From Prorocentrum cordatum (lineage: Eukaryota; Sar; Dinophyceae; Prorocentrales; Prorocentraceae), in assembly GCA_963575745.1 (NCBI GenBank), contig CAUYUJ010020593.1:609884-659883 (forward strand): DNA of 50,000 bases, in the 5' to 3' direction. The first letter of the stretch is position 1, and each line of letters begins with the position of its first letter. A program made the translations under genes and the position numbers. Below are positions 41,613-50,000 of the stretch, piece by piece. Below the pieces are notes generated by a model. The model searched no databases. It was not told the origin of the DNA and saw only the letters and a program-made list of their open reading frames with translations.

Positions 41613-41834
41613 CGTCCAGTCGAGAGAGGGCCCAGCGAGACCTCACGCGGCGGCTTGCGCGGGCCGCCCGCGCGGCGCGCCACACTGGCAGCGACCCGGG
41701 CGCCCGCGCGCGACCCGGCGCGGGCAGCCTGCGCGCCGATGTCGGCGCAGGCGGCCCCGCTCTGGTGGCGCCGCCGCAGAGAAATCACGACGGAAAATAG
41801 CTTACCACCTCTGCCATCATCACGCTGAAAGAGG

Positions 41835-42056
41835 AGGGGAAGAAGGAGGAGCAGGAGGAGGAGGAGGAGGAGGAAGGAGGAGGAGGAGGAGGAGGAGGAG
41901 GAGGAGGAGGGGGGAGGATGGAACAGAGAGAGAGGAGGGAGGAGGAGAAGGAGGAGGGGGAGGAGGAGGAGGAAGAAGAGGGAGGAGGAGGAGGAGGAGG
42001 AGGAAGAAAAAGAAGAAGGGGGAGGAAGAGGAGGAGGAAGAAGAGGAGGAGGCTTA
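41835..42056. repeat. (GGA)n polypurine tract
   Basis: About 220 bp of GGA/GAA-rich DNA, again purine on the plus strand. Confidence 0.92.
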
Positions 42057-42059
42057 CTC

Positions 42060-42545
42060 CATCTCTGGCATCCGGGCCCCCAGGGCGGTCCAGAAGCGGC
42101 TCGGGAGGGGGGGCCGGCCCCGGAAGGGGGGCTCCGCTCCGGAGGTCAACATGTGAGTCTTCGTCGTGGGTATCGGGAGGGGAGTGGGGGCAGGTCGGGG
42201 GTTGCCTGAAGTGCCCCTGGCCCGAGGTGCCCCCAGCCTTTCTCGCTCAGTCTTGGAGCCCCTGGGACCTTCTTGGCCTCGTGAGGGGTACTCTGGACGC
42301 CTTGGTGGCCTCCTTGGAAATCCTGGGGGCACCTTGGGCCAGGGGCACTTCTAGCAACGCCCAAGCAGGGGGGAGCAGAAGAGGCAGGGATGGGATGTAA
42401 GGAAAAGGAGTTGAAGGAGAAGCGAGGAGGGGGGGAGAGGGATCGGGGGAGGAAGGAGGAGGGAGGAAGAGGAGGGGGAGGAGGGAGGAGTTGGGTTGGG
42501 TTGGGCGAGCGTGGAGACCTGGTCAAGCCAGGGCACGATTCACCA
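42060..42545. other. 3' flank of LINE copy 2
   Basis: No gene recognised. It may include the 3' UTR of the minus-strand LINE; a GGAGG-rich stretch lies at 42420-42490. Confidence 0.35.
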
Positions 42546-42547
42546 CA

Positions 42548-44293
42548 TCAACGAGGCCAGGGGACCCCACTCTTGGGCGGGAGGCCCCTGGACAGACGAC
42601 TGAGCACTTCCTTCCCCGACTTGGAGGGGGAAGGTGGGCATTGCCTGCTCAGATTCACGGAATTCTCCACGCCGTGACTACCACATTGAGTACAAAACAG
42701 CACACCGCGAATCACGTCCAACTTATGAGAACTGTGCACACGCGGGAACAAGGGATGCATCAGTGGGGTCTCGCGGGCGAGGGCCTTGGGACCACGACAG
42801 GGCCCAGGGAGGAAACGCCTCAAGAGACCCCTCAAAGGAAACCTACGGCTGCAAATCTGACAAATCAGACTCTCTCCTCTCTTCCTACACTGATGTCCCG
42901 CCTGGAGGAGGCGGAGCTGGCGGGTGCCGAGAGAGGAGAGAGCGCGGGGCCTCGCCGCCGCGCGGCCGACCCTCTGGGCGGCCAGCCGCCTGCAGGAAGT
43001 GGCCACCTCCATGTTAGTGGCTAGAAGCCTGCACAGGATGGGGTGGGTAAGGCCATCGCTCTCCTGCACAGACCTGGCAACATCCTCTGGGACGGAGACT
43101 GCGTCCGCAGCCCATCCAGCGAAGAAACCAGCACACCAATTCAAGAAAAACTCGTCCGACCCGATGGCGAATTTCTCCTGCATCTCAGGGGTCGGATGAG
43201 ACTTTGTCCACAGAACAGTGATCTGGCCAGGGCCGCGACGATCGATCGCAGCCCAGATCAAGACCCACAGATCGAGCATAGGCGAATGCTGGGAAACATG
43301 AGCCCGCGACTTGGACATCGCGCGGCTCAAGGGCAGGTAATCGGTGTAACATACAATATCTCCAACCGTGTGATTCAGGACGGCCAGGAAAGCAAACAGC
43401 TCGGCCCTCGGACTGGACTGCTCAGGAGTCGGGAGGGACCCACAACAAACAGCACTCAAACATTTTTGGCCGTCTTGAGGCTCTCCGAGCCTACGCATAG
43501 CCCATCCACACCTCCTCACGCGTTCATCCAGAGCGCGCTTCCCTCCTGATCCATCTAAACCCCACTGACCTCCTTCAATAACTTGTTGCGCTCCGAACAG
43601 ACCCCAGGACCAAACTTGCGCGACGGGTGGAGGGACGACCCCCCGCGTGCGATCCAGGGGCGGAAGCCCTCGAGACCACAAAGCGGAATCTGGGGATGCA
43701 GCCACAGCGCGTGCACAAAGATGAGAAGTAGCCAAAACGGCCGTATTGTGCATAAAACCATTACTGGGACATTTCCAACATCTGTGCTGCATACCCTCCT
43801 TCTCATCTGCACAACGCGGACATAGACCATTAGATGCGTAACCAGAGCCACGCAGCCGACCTTCAGGCCAGCAGGCTCCAACCACGATGTTCACCAGCAT
43901 GGCTGCACGCTGGTAATCGTGATCCTTCAACAAACTCTTATCGGGCCGCCGAAAAACCGTGAGGTCAGCACCATGCTCGATTCCCTGAGCACAATAATGG
44001 TCTGCAGCCTTTGCCCAAACCTGCTGAGAACACGCATGTCGAACCCTTCGGACGAGGTGGCACCGAAAATCTGGGTCAGTGACCTGGAGGTTCGGGGGCC
44101 CAGGGACCTCCCAGAGATCCACGGCCCTGGGGATCCACTCCAGGTCGAGGACAGTGACGTACACGGCCGCGATAGGGCCACGAACGCAACGCCACCTTTC
44201 AGCAGGAGATTTTTTTGAGCAAAGAGATCCTTCATGCGAGCCCACGCTCTGCGCACTCCAGCCTGCGTGCCACTCGGTAAAGAAGGCCAGATG
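42548..44293 (-). CDS. LINE copy 2 RNase H and C-terminal zinc region
   Basis: In phase with the reverse transcriptase frame and separated from it by one TGA. It contains CPRCADEKEGMQHRCWKC (same pattern as copy 1) and an RNase H domain: GLDGSGGKRAL (Asp), SPRAELFAFL (Glu), VCYTDYLPLS (Asp), WTKSHPTPEM and NWCAGFFAGWAA. The last aligns with GNACVDVLAGKAA of copy 1, with Gly in place of the fourth catalytic Asp. The C-terminus has CQICSRRFP and HKLDVIRGVLFCTQCG, a zinc-ribbon-like end that matches the FCGACG end of copy 1. The stop at 42548 gives a natural end ...GLPPKSGVPWPR. Confidence 0.78.
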   Translation of the reverse strand, partial: HLAFFTEWHAGWSAQSVGSHEGSLCSKKSPAERWRCVRGPIAAVYVTVLDLEWIPRAVDLWEVPGPPNLQVTDPDFRCHLVRRVRHACSQQVWAKAADHYCAQGIEHGADLTVFRRPDKSLLKDHDYQRAAMLVNIVVGACWPEGRLRGSGYASNGLCPRCADEKEGMQHRCWKCPSNGFMHNTAVLATSHLCARAVAASPDSALWSRGLPPLDRTRGVVPPPVAQVWSWGLFGAQQVIEGGQWGLDGSGGKRALDERVRRCGWAMRRLGEPQDGQKCLSAVCCGSLPTPEQSSPRAELFAFLAVLNHTVGDIVCYTDYLPLSRAMSKSRAHVSQHSPMLDLWVLIWAAIDRRGPGQITVLWTKSHPTPEMQEKFAIGSDEFFLNWCAGFFAGWAADAVSVPEDVARSVQESDGLTHPILCRLLATNMEVATSCRRLAAQRVGRAAARPRALSSLGTRQLRLLQAGHQCRKRGESLICQICSRRFPLRGLLRRFLPGPCRGPKALARETPLMHPLFPRVHSSHKLDVIRGVLFCTQCGSHGVENSVNLSRQCPPSPSKSGKEVLSRLSRGLPPKSGVPWPR

Positions 44294-45401
44294 TCAGCAA
44301 GCGAAGATAACTGCTATCCTGTGGCGGTAGATTGGGTCACCCTTAAAATCGCTAAGAAGGTGTAGCACTGCAGTAGCACATGCTCCTGAACTCCAGAACC
44401 CAGAACAGGTAGCCGCAGAAGCACGAACCTTCTTGAGTTCGTGGCAGGGTAACCCCAAGACATAGTGACCCCAGGTCCCAACCGAGAGCACCCCAAGCTT
44501 GAATAATTTCCTAGACCTCCCACACATGACTGCCAGGTACTTAAGTTTCCGACTTCTCTTGAACGCTATACCCCTTCTCACCTTCAGTTTCCAAGTCGCA
44601 CGCCTCTTAGCCAAGGTGGTGACTGTGCCCAGATCCTTCACGCAATCCGCGAAGGGGAGGTCCAGGCTATACTTATCGAACATCGGACGCAAGACACGCT
44701 CCACGCCCTTGCTAGAAGCCACCGCCACTGACTCGCGCGACACGAAGCAGTCTAGATCCGTGACGTCGTCACGAAAAGCAGCCACTGCCCGCGGGAAATA
44801 CCTGGCCAGGAACTTGGGAGCCCCTTGGAGGAACTGAGTGATGTCATCGACGTAGGAGCGCACGGGAACCCTGACCATCGGGCCTCCAAGGGAACCTTCA
44901 GGGACCCGATAGTGGGCTCGTTCCAAGACGTCGCACAGGTAACAGTTAACCCAAGGCATACTCTGACTACAGCCCGCTAGGGTAGATTCCCCCGCCTTGA
45001 GGACGGCCGACAGCATTCGGGAGACCTCCAGAGCCCTCGGGGACGCATGCACCAACAAGCCGAAGTAGAGGAGGTAGGCAGGGCACTGGTGCTTAATAGC
45101 CAAATGCATGAGTTTGTGGGGCGAGACGGAGTCGAAGAATTTCCCCATGTCCCAGTGGGCCGAGACGGCCGCCATACCAGACGAGAGAGCGATTCCATGG
45201 CAAACTTCTCGAAACAGCGTGGCTCTCAGGGCCGACGAGTTTTTGACAGCGGTACCCCAAAACTCAAGATGGGAGGCATTCCAAGCGTCGATATCGAAAC
45301 CACGAGCTTTGCAATAAATACGATACATGTAGGGCATTTGGTGATCGCTCTCTCCTCTTTGACAGACTTCGGCAGCATGGCCATGGGGCAAAACAGGCAC
45401 T
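44294..45401 (-). CDS. LINE copy 2 reverse transcriptase
   Basis: Frame begins after the G13 run. RT motifs: AHWDMGKFFDSVSP (motif A), LAGCSQSMPW (motif B), VRSYVDDITQFL (motif C, both Asp kept), then VASSKGVERVLRP and VKDLGTV. The polymerase core therefore looks intact, unlike in copy 1. The frame ends at TGA (44296-44294) within IFAC, and the homologous protein continues in the same phase behind it, so this is a nonsense change or a readthrough site rather than the natural end. Confidence 0.8.
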
Positions 45402-45414
45402 GGGGGGGGGGGGG

Positions 45415-46292
45415 AGGGACTCCCCGATTCCCACGAAGATGTCTGCAAGCTGCTCCAGCGCGGCGATTGGCAGAGCCAAAAAGGACCTGGGGGACCATTG
45501 GTCCACGCCAGCGGAGGTGCCTTCTCCAAAACGAACGCACGCACGAGAAATATCCTTCATCTCGAGGGGTTGCACCTCGATCAGGGAGAGTTGGGCCAGT
45601 GCCCGCAGCTCGTCTAAACCAGCGTTGAGACACCGCTGGACTTGAGGGCCTGGCGTCCACCAGCATCCCCAGAACTGCTCACGGTGCTTCATCGTGGCCA
45701 CTGGGTCGCACAACACACCCGAACGCTTCTCGAAATATTCAACGTGCACTTTATCTTCAGCTTTAAGATATGCATGTACTTGCTTACCACCACGCGGTAG
45801 GGCTTGCTGCAACCATGCACGTATGCTCTTACGGGTATGCTCATATACCTGTGCCCACGCGCGTGCGGTGATATCAGCGCCACGATCAACCATAAGACGA
45901 GCATCTTCACGATTGTATGGAGGGTCTCCCAGAAGAGTCCCCCAAGCCTTGGCCTCCTCCAGGTCCTTCAGAGGCCCAATATGAGATCCCACCATCGGAA
46001 CAAAGCTGACGAGGACCTCCCGATGCCTCTTTGTGTGGCTGCTGAACGGGGCCTTCAGGAGCTTCCAATATTCGCGCAACCCCGCGGAGACCATGGACCA
46101 AAATGCGAGGGTCGGGCAATGGAAGCTTTGAGCAACAGGGCCTCTCCGTGCAAGAGAGACAGTACGCCTTTGCAACATGGTCCCACGACCCAAATACTGG
46201 CGCGGTTCGCCCACCAGCGCACGGGCACGCGAAAGCAACAAAAGTTCAACAGCTCGGGACCACACGATGTACTTCATTCCAAGCTGGGGGGG
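45415..46292 (-). CDS. LINE copy 2 linker and N-terminal RT region
   Basis: Frame between the G8 and G13 runs. It reads GMKYIVWSRAVELLLLSRAR, REYWKLLKAPFSSHTKRHRE, SIRAWLQQALPRGGKQ, VLCDPVATMKHREQFWGCWW and FGEGTSAGVDQWSPRSF. The last corresponds to the GMGVDRLSP block of copy 1, which precedes the RT fingers. A short piece in a third frame (46456-46294, LRIPLKFPEALGPG) connects it to the endonuclease. Confidence 0.7.
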
Positions 46293-46456
46293 GCAAACTC
46301 TCCACCGCATGCTGCGGCATGGCAGCGACGATGTCATCAGGGATCTGCATATCCCGCGGGAACAGGGTGGAGGAAGCCTCGGCAACATAAGAAAGCCAGA
46401 GATTACCAGGGCCAAGAGCCTCTGGGAACTTCAGGGGAATGCGCAACTGACAAACG

Positions 46457-48530
46457 GGGGTAGAGAGCGCATCGAAGCATCGAAGCGGAACACCACATCC
46501 AAACAAGCATGGGCCCTGAACGGAGATCGGGCGTCAGCCGATACCTTAACAGATGAGTACAAACTCACGCTACACACAACGTAGTCAATCATGGTCTCCC
46601 CCACATCACAGGTGAAGGCGACGTTATCTGGCACGATCGCACGGGTGCGAACCAGCCCAAGACAGCCAGACTCTTTTAAAAGCTCGGGCGCCACGCTGAA
46701 GTCCCCCATGAGGACCCAGGGCACCGCTAGGGCATTGACGAACTCCGCGACGGCACGGAGCCGATGGGTATAAGCCCCAGAGACACCGATGGAATCAACC
46801 AAGTAAATCACCCCCACGGCGATAGTACAGGACCGAAACCGCATCTCCAGGAAAAAAAAAAAAAAATCTCCGAAGCCGACCTGGACAACCTTGCTGGTCT
46901 GGATCAAAAACTTCTGGATGCATAATCCTGGCTGGACAACTGCACAGAGGCCACCATGAGTGCCCCCGCCTGGAGACGCCAACGCATCCTGGAAATAAGG
47001 CGACCAACGAAGCTGCCTGCAGAGCTCCGTGGCACGGAATATATCCGCATCACCCCGTAGATGATGCTCAGCCATAAATATACCATCGACCTCAGAAACC
47101 TTAGTGGAAAGGAAGTCCTGGGCCAACTTAGACCATCTAGTGATATTTACAAACTGGAAATGCACGCGTGCACGCGCATCCGCCTCCCCACTTGGGGCTG
47201 GGCCAGTACTAAAGCTGTTGCGGTGGAGCGGCTGCTCCAGGGACAAGATTATTAGCAGCTGCAGCACAGAAAGCACGGTACATCTCATAAGTCTGGGCCT
47301 CAGAGCGGCGCGTGCGCTTCGCAGCCCTGTTCTCCACGATGGTGGTGACCAGAGCCTGGCACCGCTGCGCCTGGGTGGCGTCGAGCCCCTGCTCCGCGGC
47401 CCGCTTCTGAGGTTGGCGAGCTCCCCCCTCTCGCCGAGGTCTCCTGCATCGCTTCCTGCGTCACTCGCAAGGTCTGCCTCGCCGCCCTGGCGACGTTTGA
47501 CATGGACACGGAACTGCTTCCACTGCTCGAGCGTGATGGTGGTACAGTTGGCGAGGGACTCCAGTCGGGCATCATCCAGCTGATGCAAGCGAGACTCCAA
47601 ATAGTTGAAATCAATACGAGAATCACGGACGCAGCACTGGATATTCTTGGGGAAGACGGGCACTCCTGCAGGAACATCATGAGCACGAGGGCCGTCATCC
47701 GATGCATCAGCCATTGCCACGTCGGGGGACTTGTCACCAGCATCACATCCGACTGGGCCACCTGCGACAGGGCCAGGCTTGGCTGGAACGGCGCCCTGGG
47801 CGCCTGCAGCCTGCGCCCGCTGGGCGGCCTGGGCAGCGGCCGCCGCCTGCGCCTGGGCCTGGGCATGACGCTGGGCTGCGATCTCCTCCTGCTTGTCCTT
47901 CTTGAACCGGTCGGGGTTGAACGCGACCTTGGCCTGCACTGCGGCCAACTTCTCCTGCTGGGCAGACTGGAGCAGACGCAAGGCCTCAGCATGGGCCTCC
48001 TCCAGTTCACATAGAAGGAGACGGGTCTTGTTGACACGGTCGAGCTTCCACTGTACATCTTGGTGAGCCAACCGTTCTGCCTTTGCAGCAGCTTCAACTT
48101 GACGGGCAAGCTCCGTCTGCTCCTGGGACGCCAGACGGTCGAGCTCCAGCGCGCTGTACTCGACGATCTGCTGGGGCTTGGGCACCGCGGCCTGCACCAC
48201 TCCAAGCAATGCTGGGAACTGCTCCGTCCACATCTGGAGCTGCGCCACCAACTCAGCTGGCATGGCGATCGGCTGACCAGGCACTTGCCCGCCGTCGGCG
48301 GGGGTGCTCTGAGATGCAGCCCATGGCGCGGCATGTGCCTCCTTACTTTGAGCCTGGTATGGCCCCTTGCACTTGCTGCACTTGGAATGGCCCCACGTAG
48401 CATACTCACAGTGGCCGCATTGGGAGCAGACATTGTAGGAACGCCTCTGATTCCGTTGACTGGCCTGGTTCTGCTGCCAGCTCCAACGGCTCGTCCGTTC
48501 ACGCCAGGGAGCACTCCTGCGCCACGCCAT
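46457..48530 (-). CDS. LINE copy 2 ORF1-endonuclease fusion
   Basis: Start taken at Met 48530 (MAWRRSAPWRER); the open frame extends further upstream to 48995 but that part is Pro/Ser/Ala low complexity. ORF1 part: CSQCGHCEYATWGHSKCSKC (C-x2-C-x2-C-x9-C-x2-C), then long coiled-coil regions (ELDRLASQEQTELARQVEAA, LCELEEAHAEALRLLQSAQQ) and an Ala/Gln-rich stretch. After about 47230 the endonuclease begins: FQFVNITRWSKLAQDFL, IFMAEHHLRGD (Glu), ATELCRQLRWSPYF, VLMGDFSVAPELL (expected GDFN/GDWN; Asn replaced by Ser), TMIDYVVCS and SPFRAHACLDV (His kept). A T15 run on the coding strand gives FFFFF inside VGFGDFF...LEMRF. Unlike copy 1, no stop separates ORF1 from the endonuclease. Confidence 0.75.
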
Positions 48531-48923
48531 CGAACTCGGGGGAGAGCTGCCGTGATGTGCCTGCAGCAGATGCAGGTCGCGCTCACGGCGCAGGCGTCTC
48601 CGCGCCGAGGCTCTTGCGCGCCGCAGCCGACGGTGCCACGCGGGCGAGACAGATCGCGCGCGCGCGCCCGTCCCTGACGCGCCCCTCGGGGCTGGGGTCG
48701 TGGTCTGTCGGGCCGCTAGCCCAAAATGGGGCGCCTCGGACCACAACACCTGTGGAGGCGGGAGGAGGGGGAGGAAGGGCGAGGGGGAGGCGGGGGCGGA
48801 GGAGGAGGTAGGGGACAACACTCCTGCATGCCTGGCTATGCCGAGACAATGATAACCCTGAGGGGGCAGAGAAGGCGGTTGAGCTGGGACCAAGCGTCCC
48901 AGCATTTCGACAGGCCCACCAAT

Positions 48924-49033
48924 AAATGTTCTCAGAACAGAAGAATGTTCTAAGAACAAAAACCACCTTCGTAGAACATAAAGCCGAGGAATCAAAACAA
49001 GACGGCTTCAGCCAGAAATGTTCTAAGAACAGC
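48924..49033. repeat. TGTTCTNAGAACA palindromes, three copies
   Basis: Near-identical 13-bp palindromes at about 48927, 48943 and 49019. The arrangement could be a protein-binding cluster or part of a hairpin-rich dispersed repeat. Confidence 0.65.
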
Positions 49034-49440
49034 GTGTGCAAGCCACAAAAGGTTATTCAAAGAAGTCCTTGAAGAGGCCCATGGGCAAGCCAGACACTTC
49101 GCCAATGCTCGAGGCGGGGGCATCTGGGGTCGAAAGGAACGGGGGGCTGGCAAGAAGGAAGCGCCACGTCGACGTCAACTGCGCCGGCCTGCGCTTCTGG
49201 CGGAAGCAGGGCAGGGAACACTCGTTCCGGGAGAGAGGGGGTCCGTCCGAGGAGGACGGGGCAAAGAAGCACCCGCACTGAGAGCACCCACGTAGAAAAG
49301 AGGCCCCGAGGACGCAAGAGCTGCCCATCGACTCTGTCTTGGGCGGCACGCCGGGGGTGGGCGGGGGGAATAAGAGGCGGCAGGCCCACTTTTGGAAGGC
49401 GGCGGGGCCACTCAGAGGCCCGCCGGCCTCCTGGGCAGCC

Positions 49441-49560
49441 CTCCAAGGCTTTGGAGAGAGCTCACGCAGTCTCTCCGAAGGCCAGAGGCCTTCGGAGCCC
49501 TCCGGGAAGGCCCGCCCCCTTCTGCCTTCCCCCCCAGGAGCGCGCCGCCGAGGTCAGTCG
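49441..49560. repeat. Hairpin-rich dispersed repeat
   Basis: Contains CTCCAA/TTGGAG (49441-49456), a perfect 11-bp stem with 3-nt loop at 49473-49497 (CTCCGAAGGCC arm) and a GC-rich end, 49507-49559, which resembles 34834-34884. The 400 bp before it (49040-49440) have no supported gene. Confidence 0.65.
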
Positions 49561-49628
49561 AACGATGTCCACTACTCCGCCTTCTCCTCCTCCAGGGTCT
49601 CCAGGCCCCTCGTCTGGTTCGCCGCCCG

Positions 49629-49935
49629 CACAGTCCTCCTCCTCCTCCTCCTCCTCCTCCTCCCCGCTCCCTCCTCCTCCTCCTCTCCTCGTCTCCTCCT
49701 CCTCCTCCTTTTCCTCTGCTCCTGCTCCTCCATCCTCCTCCTCCTCCTCCTCCTCCTCCTCCTCACCCTCCCGCCCTCCCCCTCCTCCCCCCTCCCTTTT
49801 CCTCCTCCTCCCTCCTGCTCCTGCTCCTGCCTCCTGCTCCTGCTCATGCACTCATCCTCCTCCTCCTCCCCTCCTCCTCCTCCTCCTCCTCCTCCTCCTC
49901 CTCATGCTCCTCCTCCTCCTTCTCTCATCATTATC
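49629..49935. repeat. (CTC)n polypyrimidine tract
   Basis: About 300 bp of CTC/TCC with a few CTG interruptions, then (CAT)n to the end of the window. Confidence 0.93.
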
Positions 49936-50000
49936 ATCCTCCATCATCCTCACATCACTATCACAATAACCATCACCATTACCTTCATCATCATCATCAC

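Larger units (their letters stand above)
42548..48530 (-). mobile_element. Dinoflagellate LINE, disrupted copy 2
   Basis: On the minus strand ORF1, endonuclease, reverse transcriptase and RNase H occur in order, related to but clearly diverged from copy 1. ORF1 and endonuclease share one open frame here. Disruptions: frame changes near G5 (46456-46460), G8 (46286-46293) and G13 (45402-45414), and an in-frame TGA at 44294-44296. A 15-base A run (46852-46866) inserts five Phe codons in the endonuclease. Confidence 0.85.

Noticed and set aside
42054-44256. Plus-strand frames opposite LINE copy 2
   Set aside because: Antisense shadows of the RT/RNase H coding strand, without domain features.
49053-49349. 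98-residue minus-strand frame ending GLPMGLFKDFFE, and an opposing plus-strand frame
   Set aside because: Both strands are open and neither has a recognisable motif; not enough to call a gene.

Overview
The window looks like nuclear DNA of a dinoflagellate. The basis is a mix of (i) dinoflagellate-type LINE retrotransposons with a Cys-rich ORF1, an apurinic-type endonuclease, a reverse transcriptase and an RNase H, (ii) a C5-methyltransferase-like domain family that is strongly expanded in dinoflagellates, (iii) GC-rich, intron-split low-complexity nuclear proteins, and (iv) very heavy micro- and minisatellite content. I cannot fix the genus (Prorocentrum, Polarella and Symbiodiniaceae are all possible). 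I saw no complete dinoflagellate spliced-leader sequence, rRNA, tRNA or CRISPR array by eye.

Layout. From 0.5 to about 20.8 kb all supported coding sequence is on the minus strand: an RS-rich protein (0.5-1.7 kb); a five-exon gene (2.6-7.3 kb) whose 5' half resembles a TNP2/Plavaka-like transposase and whose 3' half is C5-methyltransferase-like; a two-exon unknown (8.7-10.2 kb); a protein with two ubiquitin-interacting motifs (10.8-12.6 kb); a six-exon unknown (13.1-15.7 kb); and weakly supported exons at 19.2-20.8 kb. Between and inside these genes lie (CTC)n/(GAG)n tracts, an 11-bp CGTTGGA-core minisatellite, a short foldback element (16.1 kb) and a 122-bp tandem array (16.9-17.9 kb).

20.7-26.4 kb is satellite: a higher-order array with a repeat near 113 bp, a 10-bp TGCRTTGGCA array, long poly-C runs and (CA)n/(CAC)n. 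Coding direction changes from minus to plus across it. A plus-strand LINE follows (26.5-32.8 kb).

33-42 kb holds dispersed and tandem repeats: PstI-type palindrome repeats, polypurine tracts, a 90-bp tandem repeat at two loci, two 209-bp terminal-inverted-repeat elements with 5-bp target duplications, a degraded array of CxxC-x8-CxxC repeats (37.8-39.1 kb) and a long inverted-repeat element (41.2-41.6 kb). A second LINE occupies 48.5-42.5 kb on the minus strand. The window ends in hairpin-rich repeats and (CTC)n.

The genes do not form a pathway. The clearest functional link is the apparent joining of transposase-like and methyltransferase-like exons in one phase-compatible gene. Both LINEs are broken, mostly at homopolymers, so part of the damage could be assembly error. 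All intron boundaries here are inferred by eye from reading frame and GT/AG signals.
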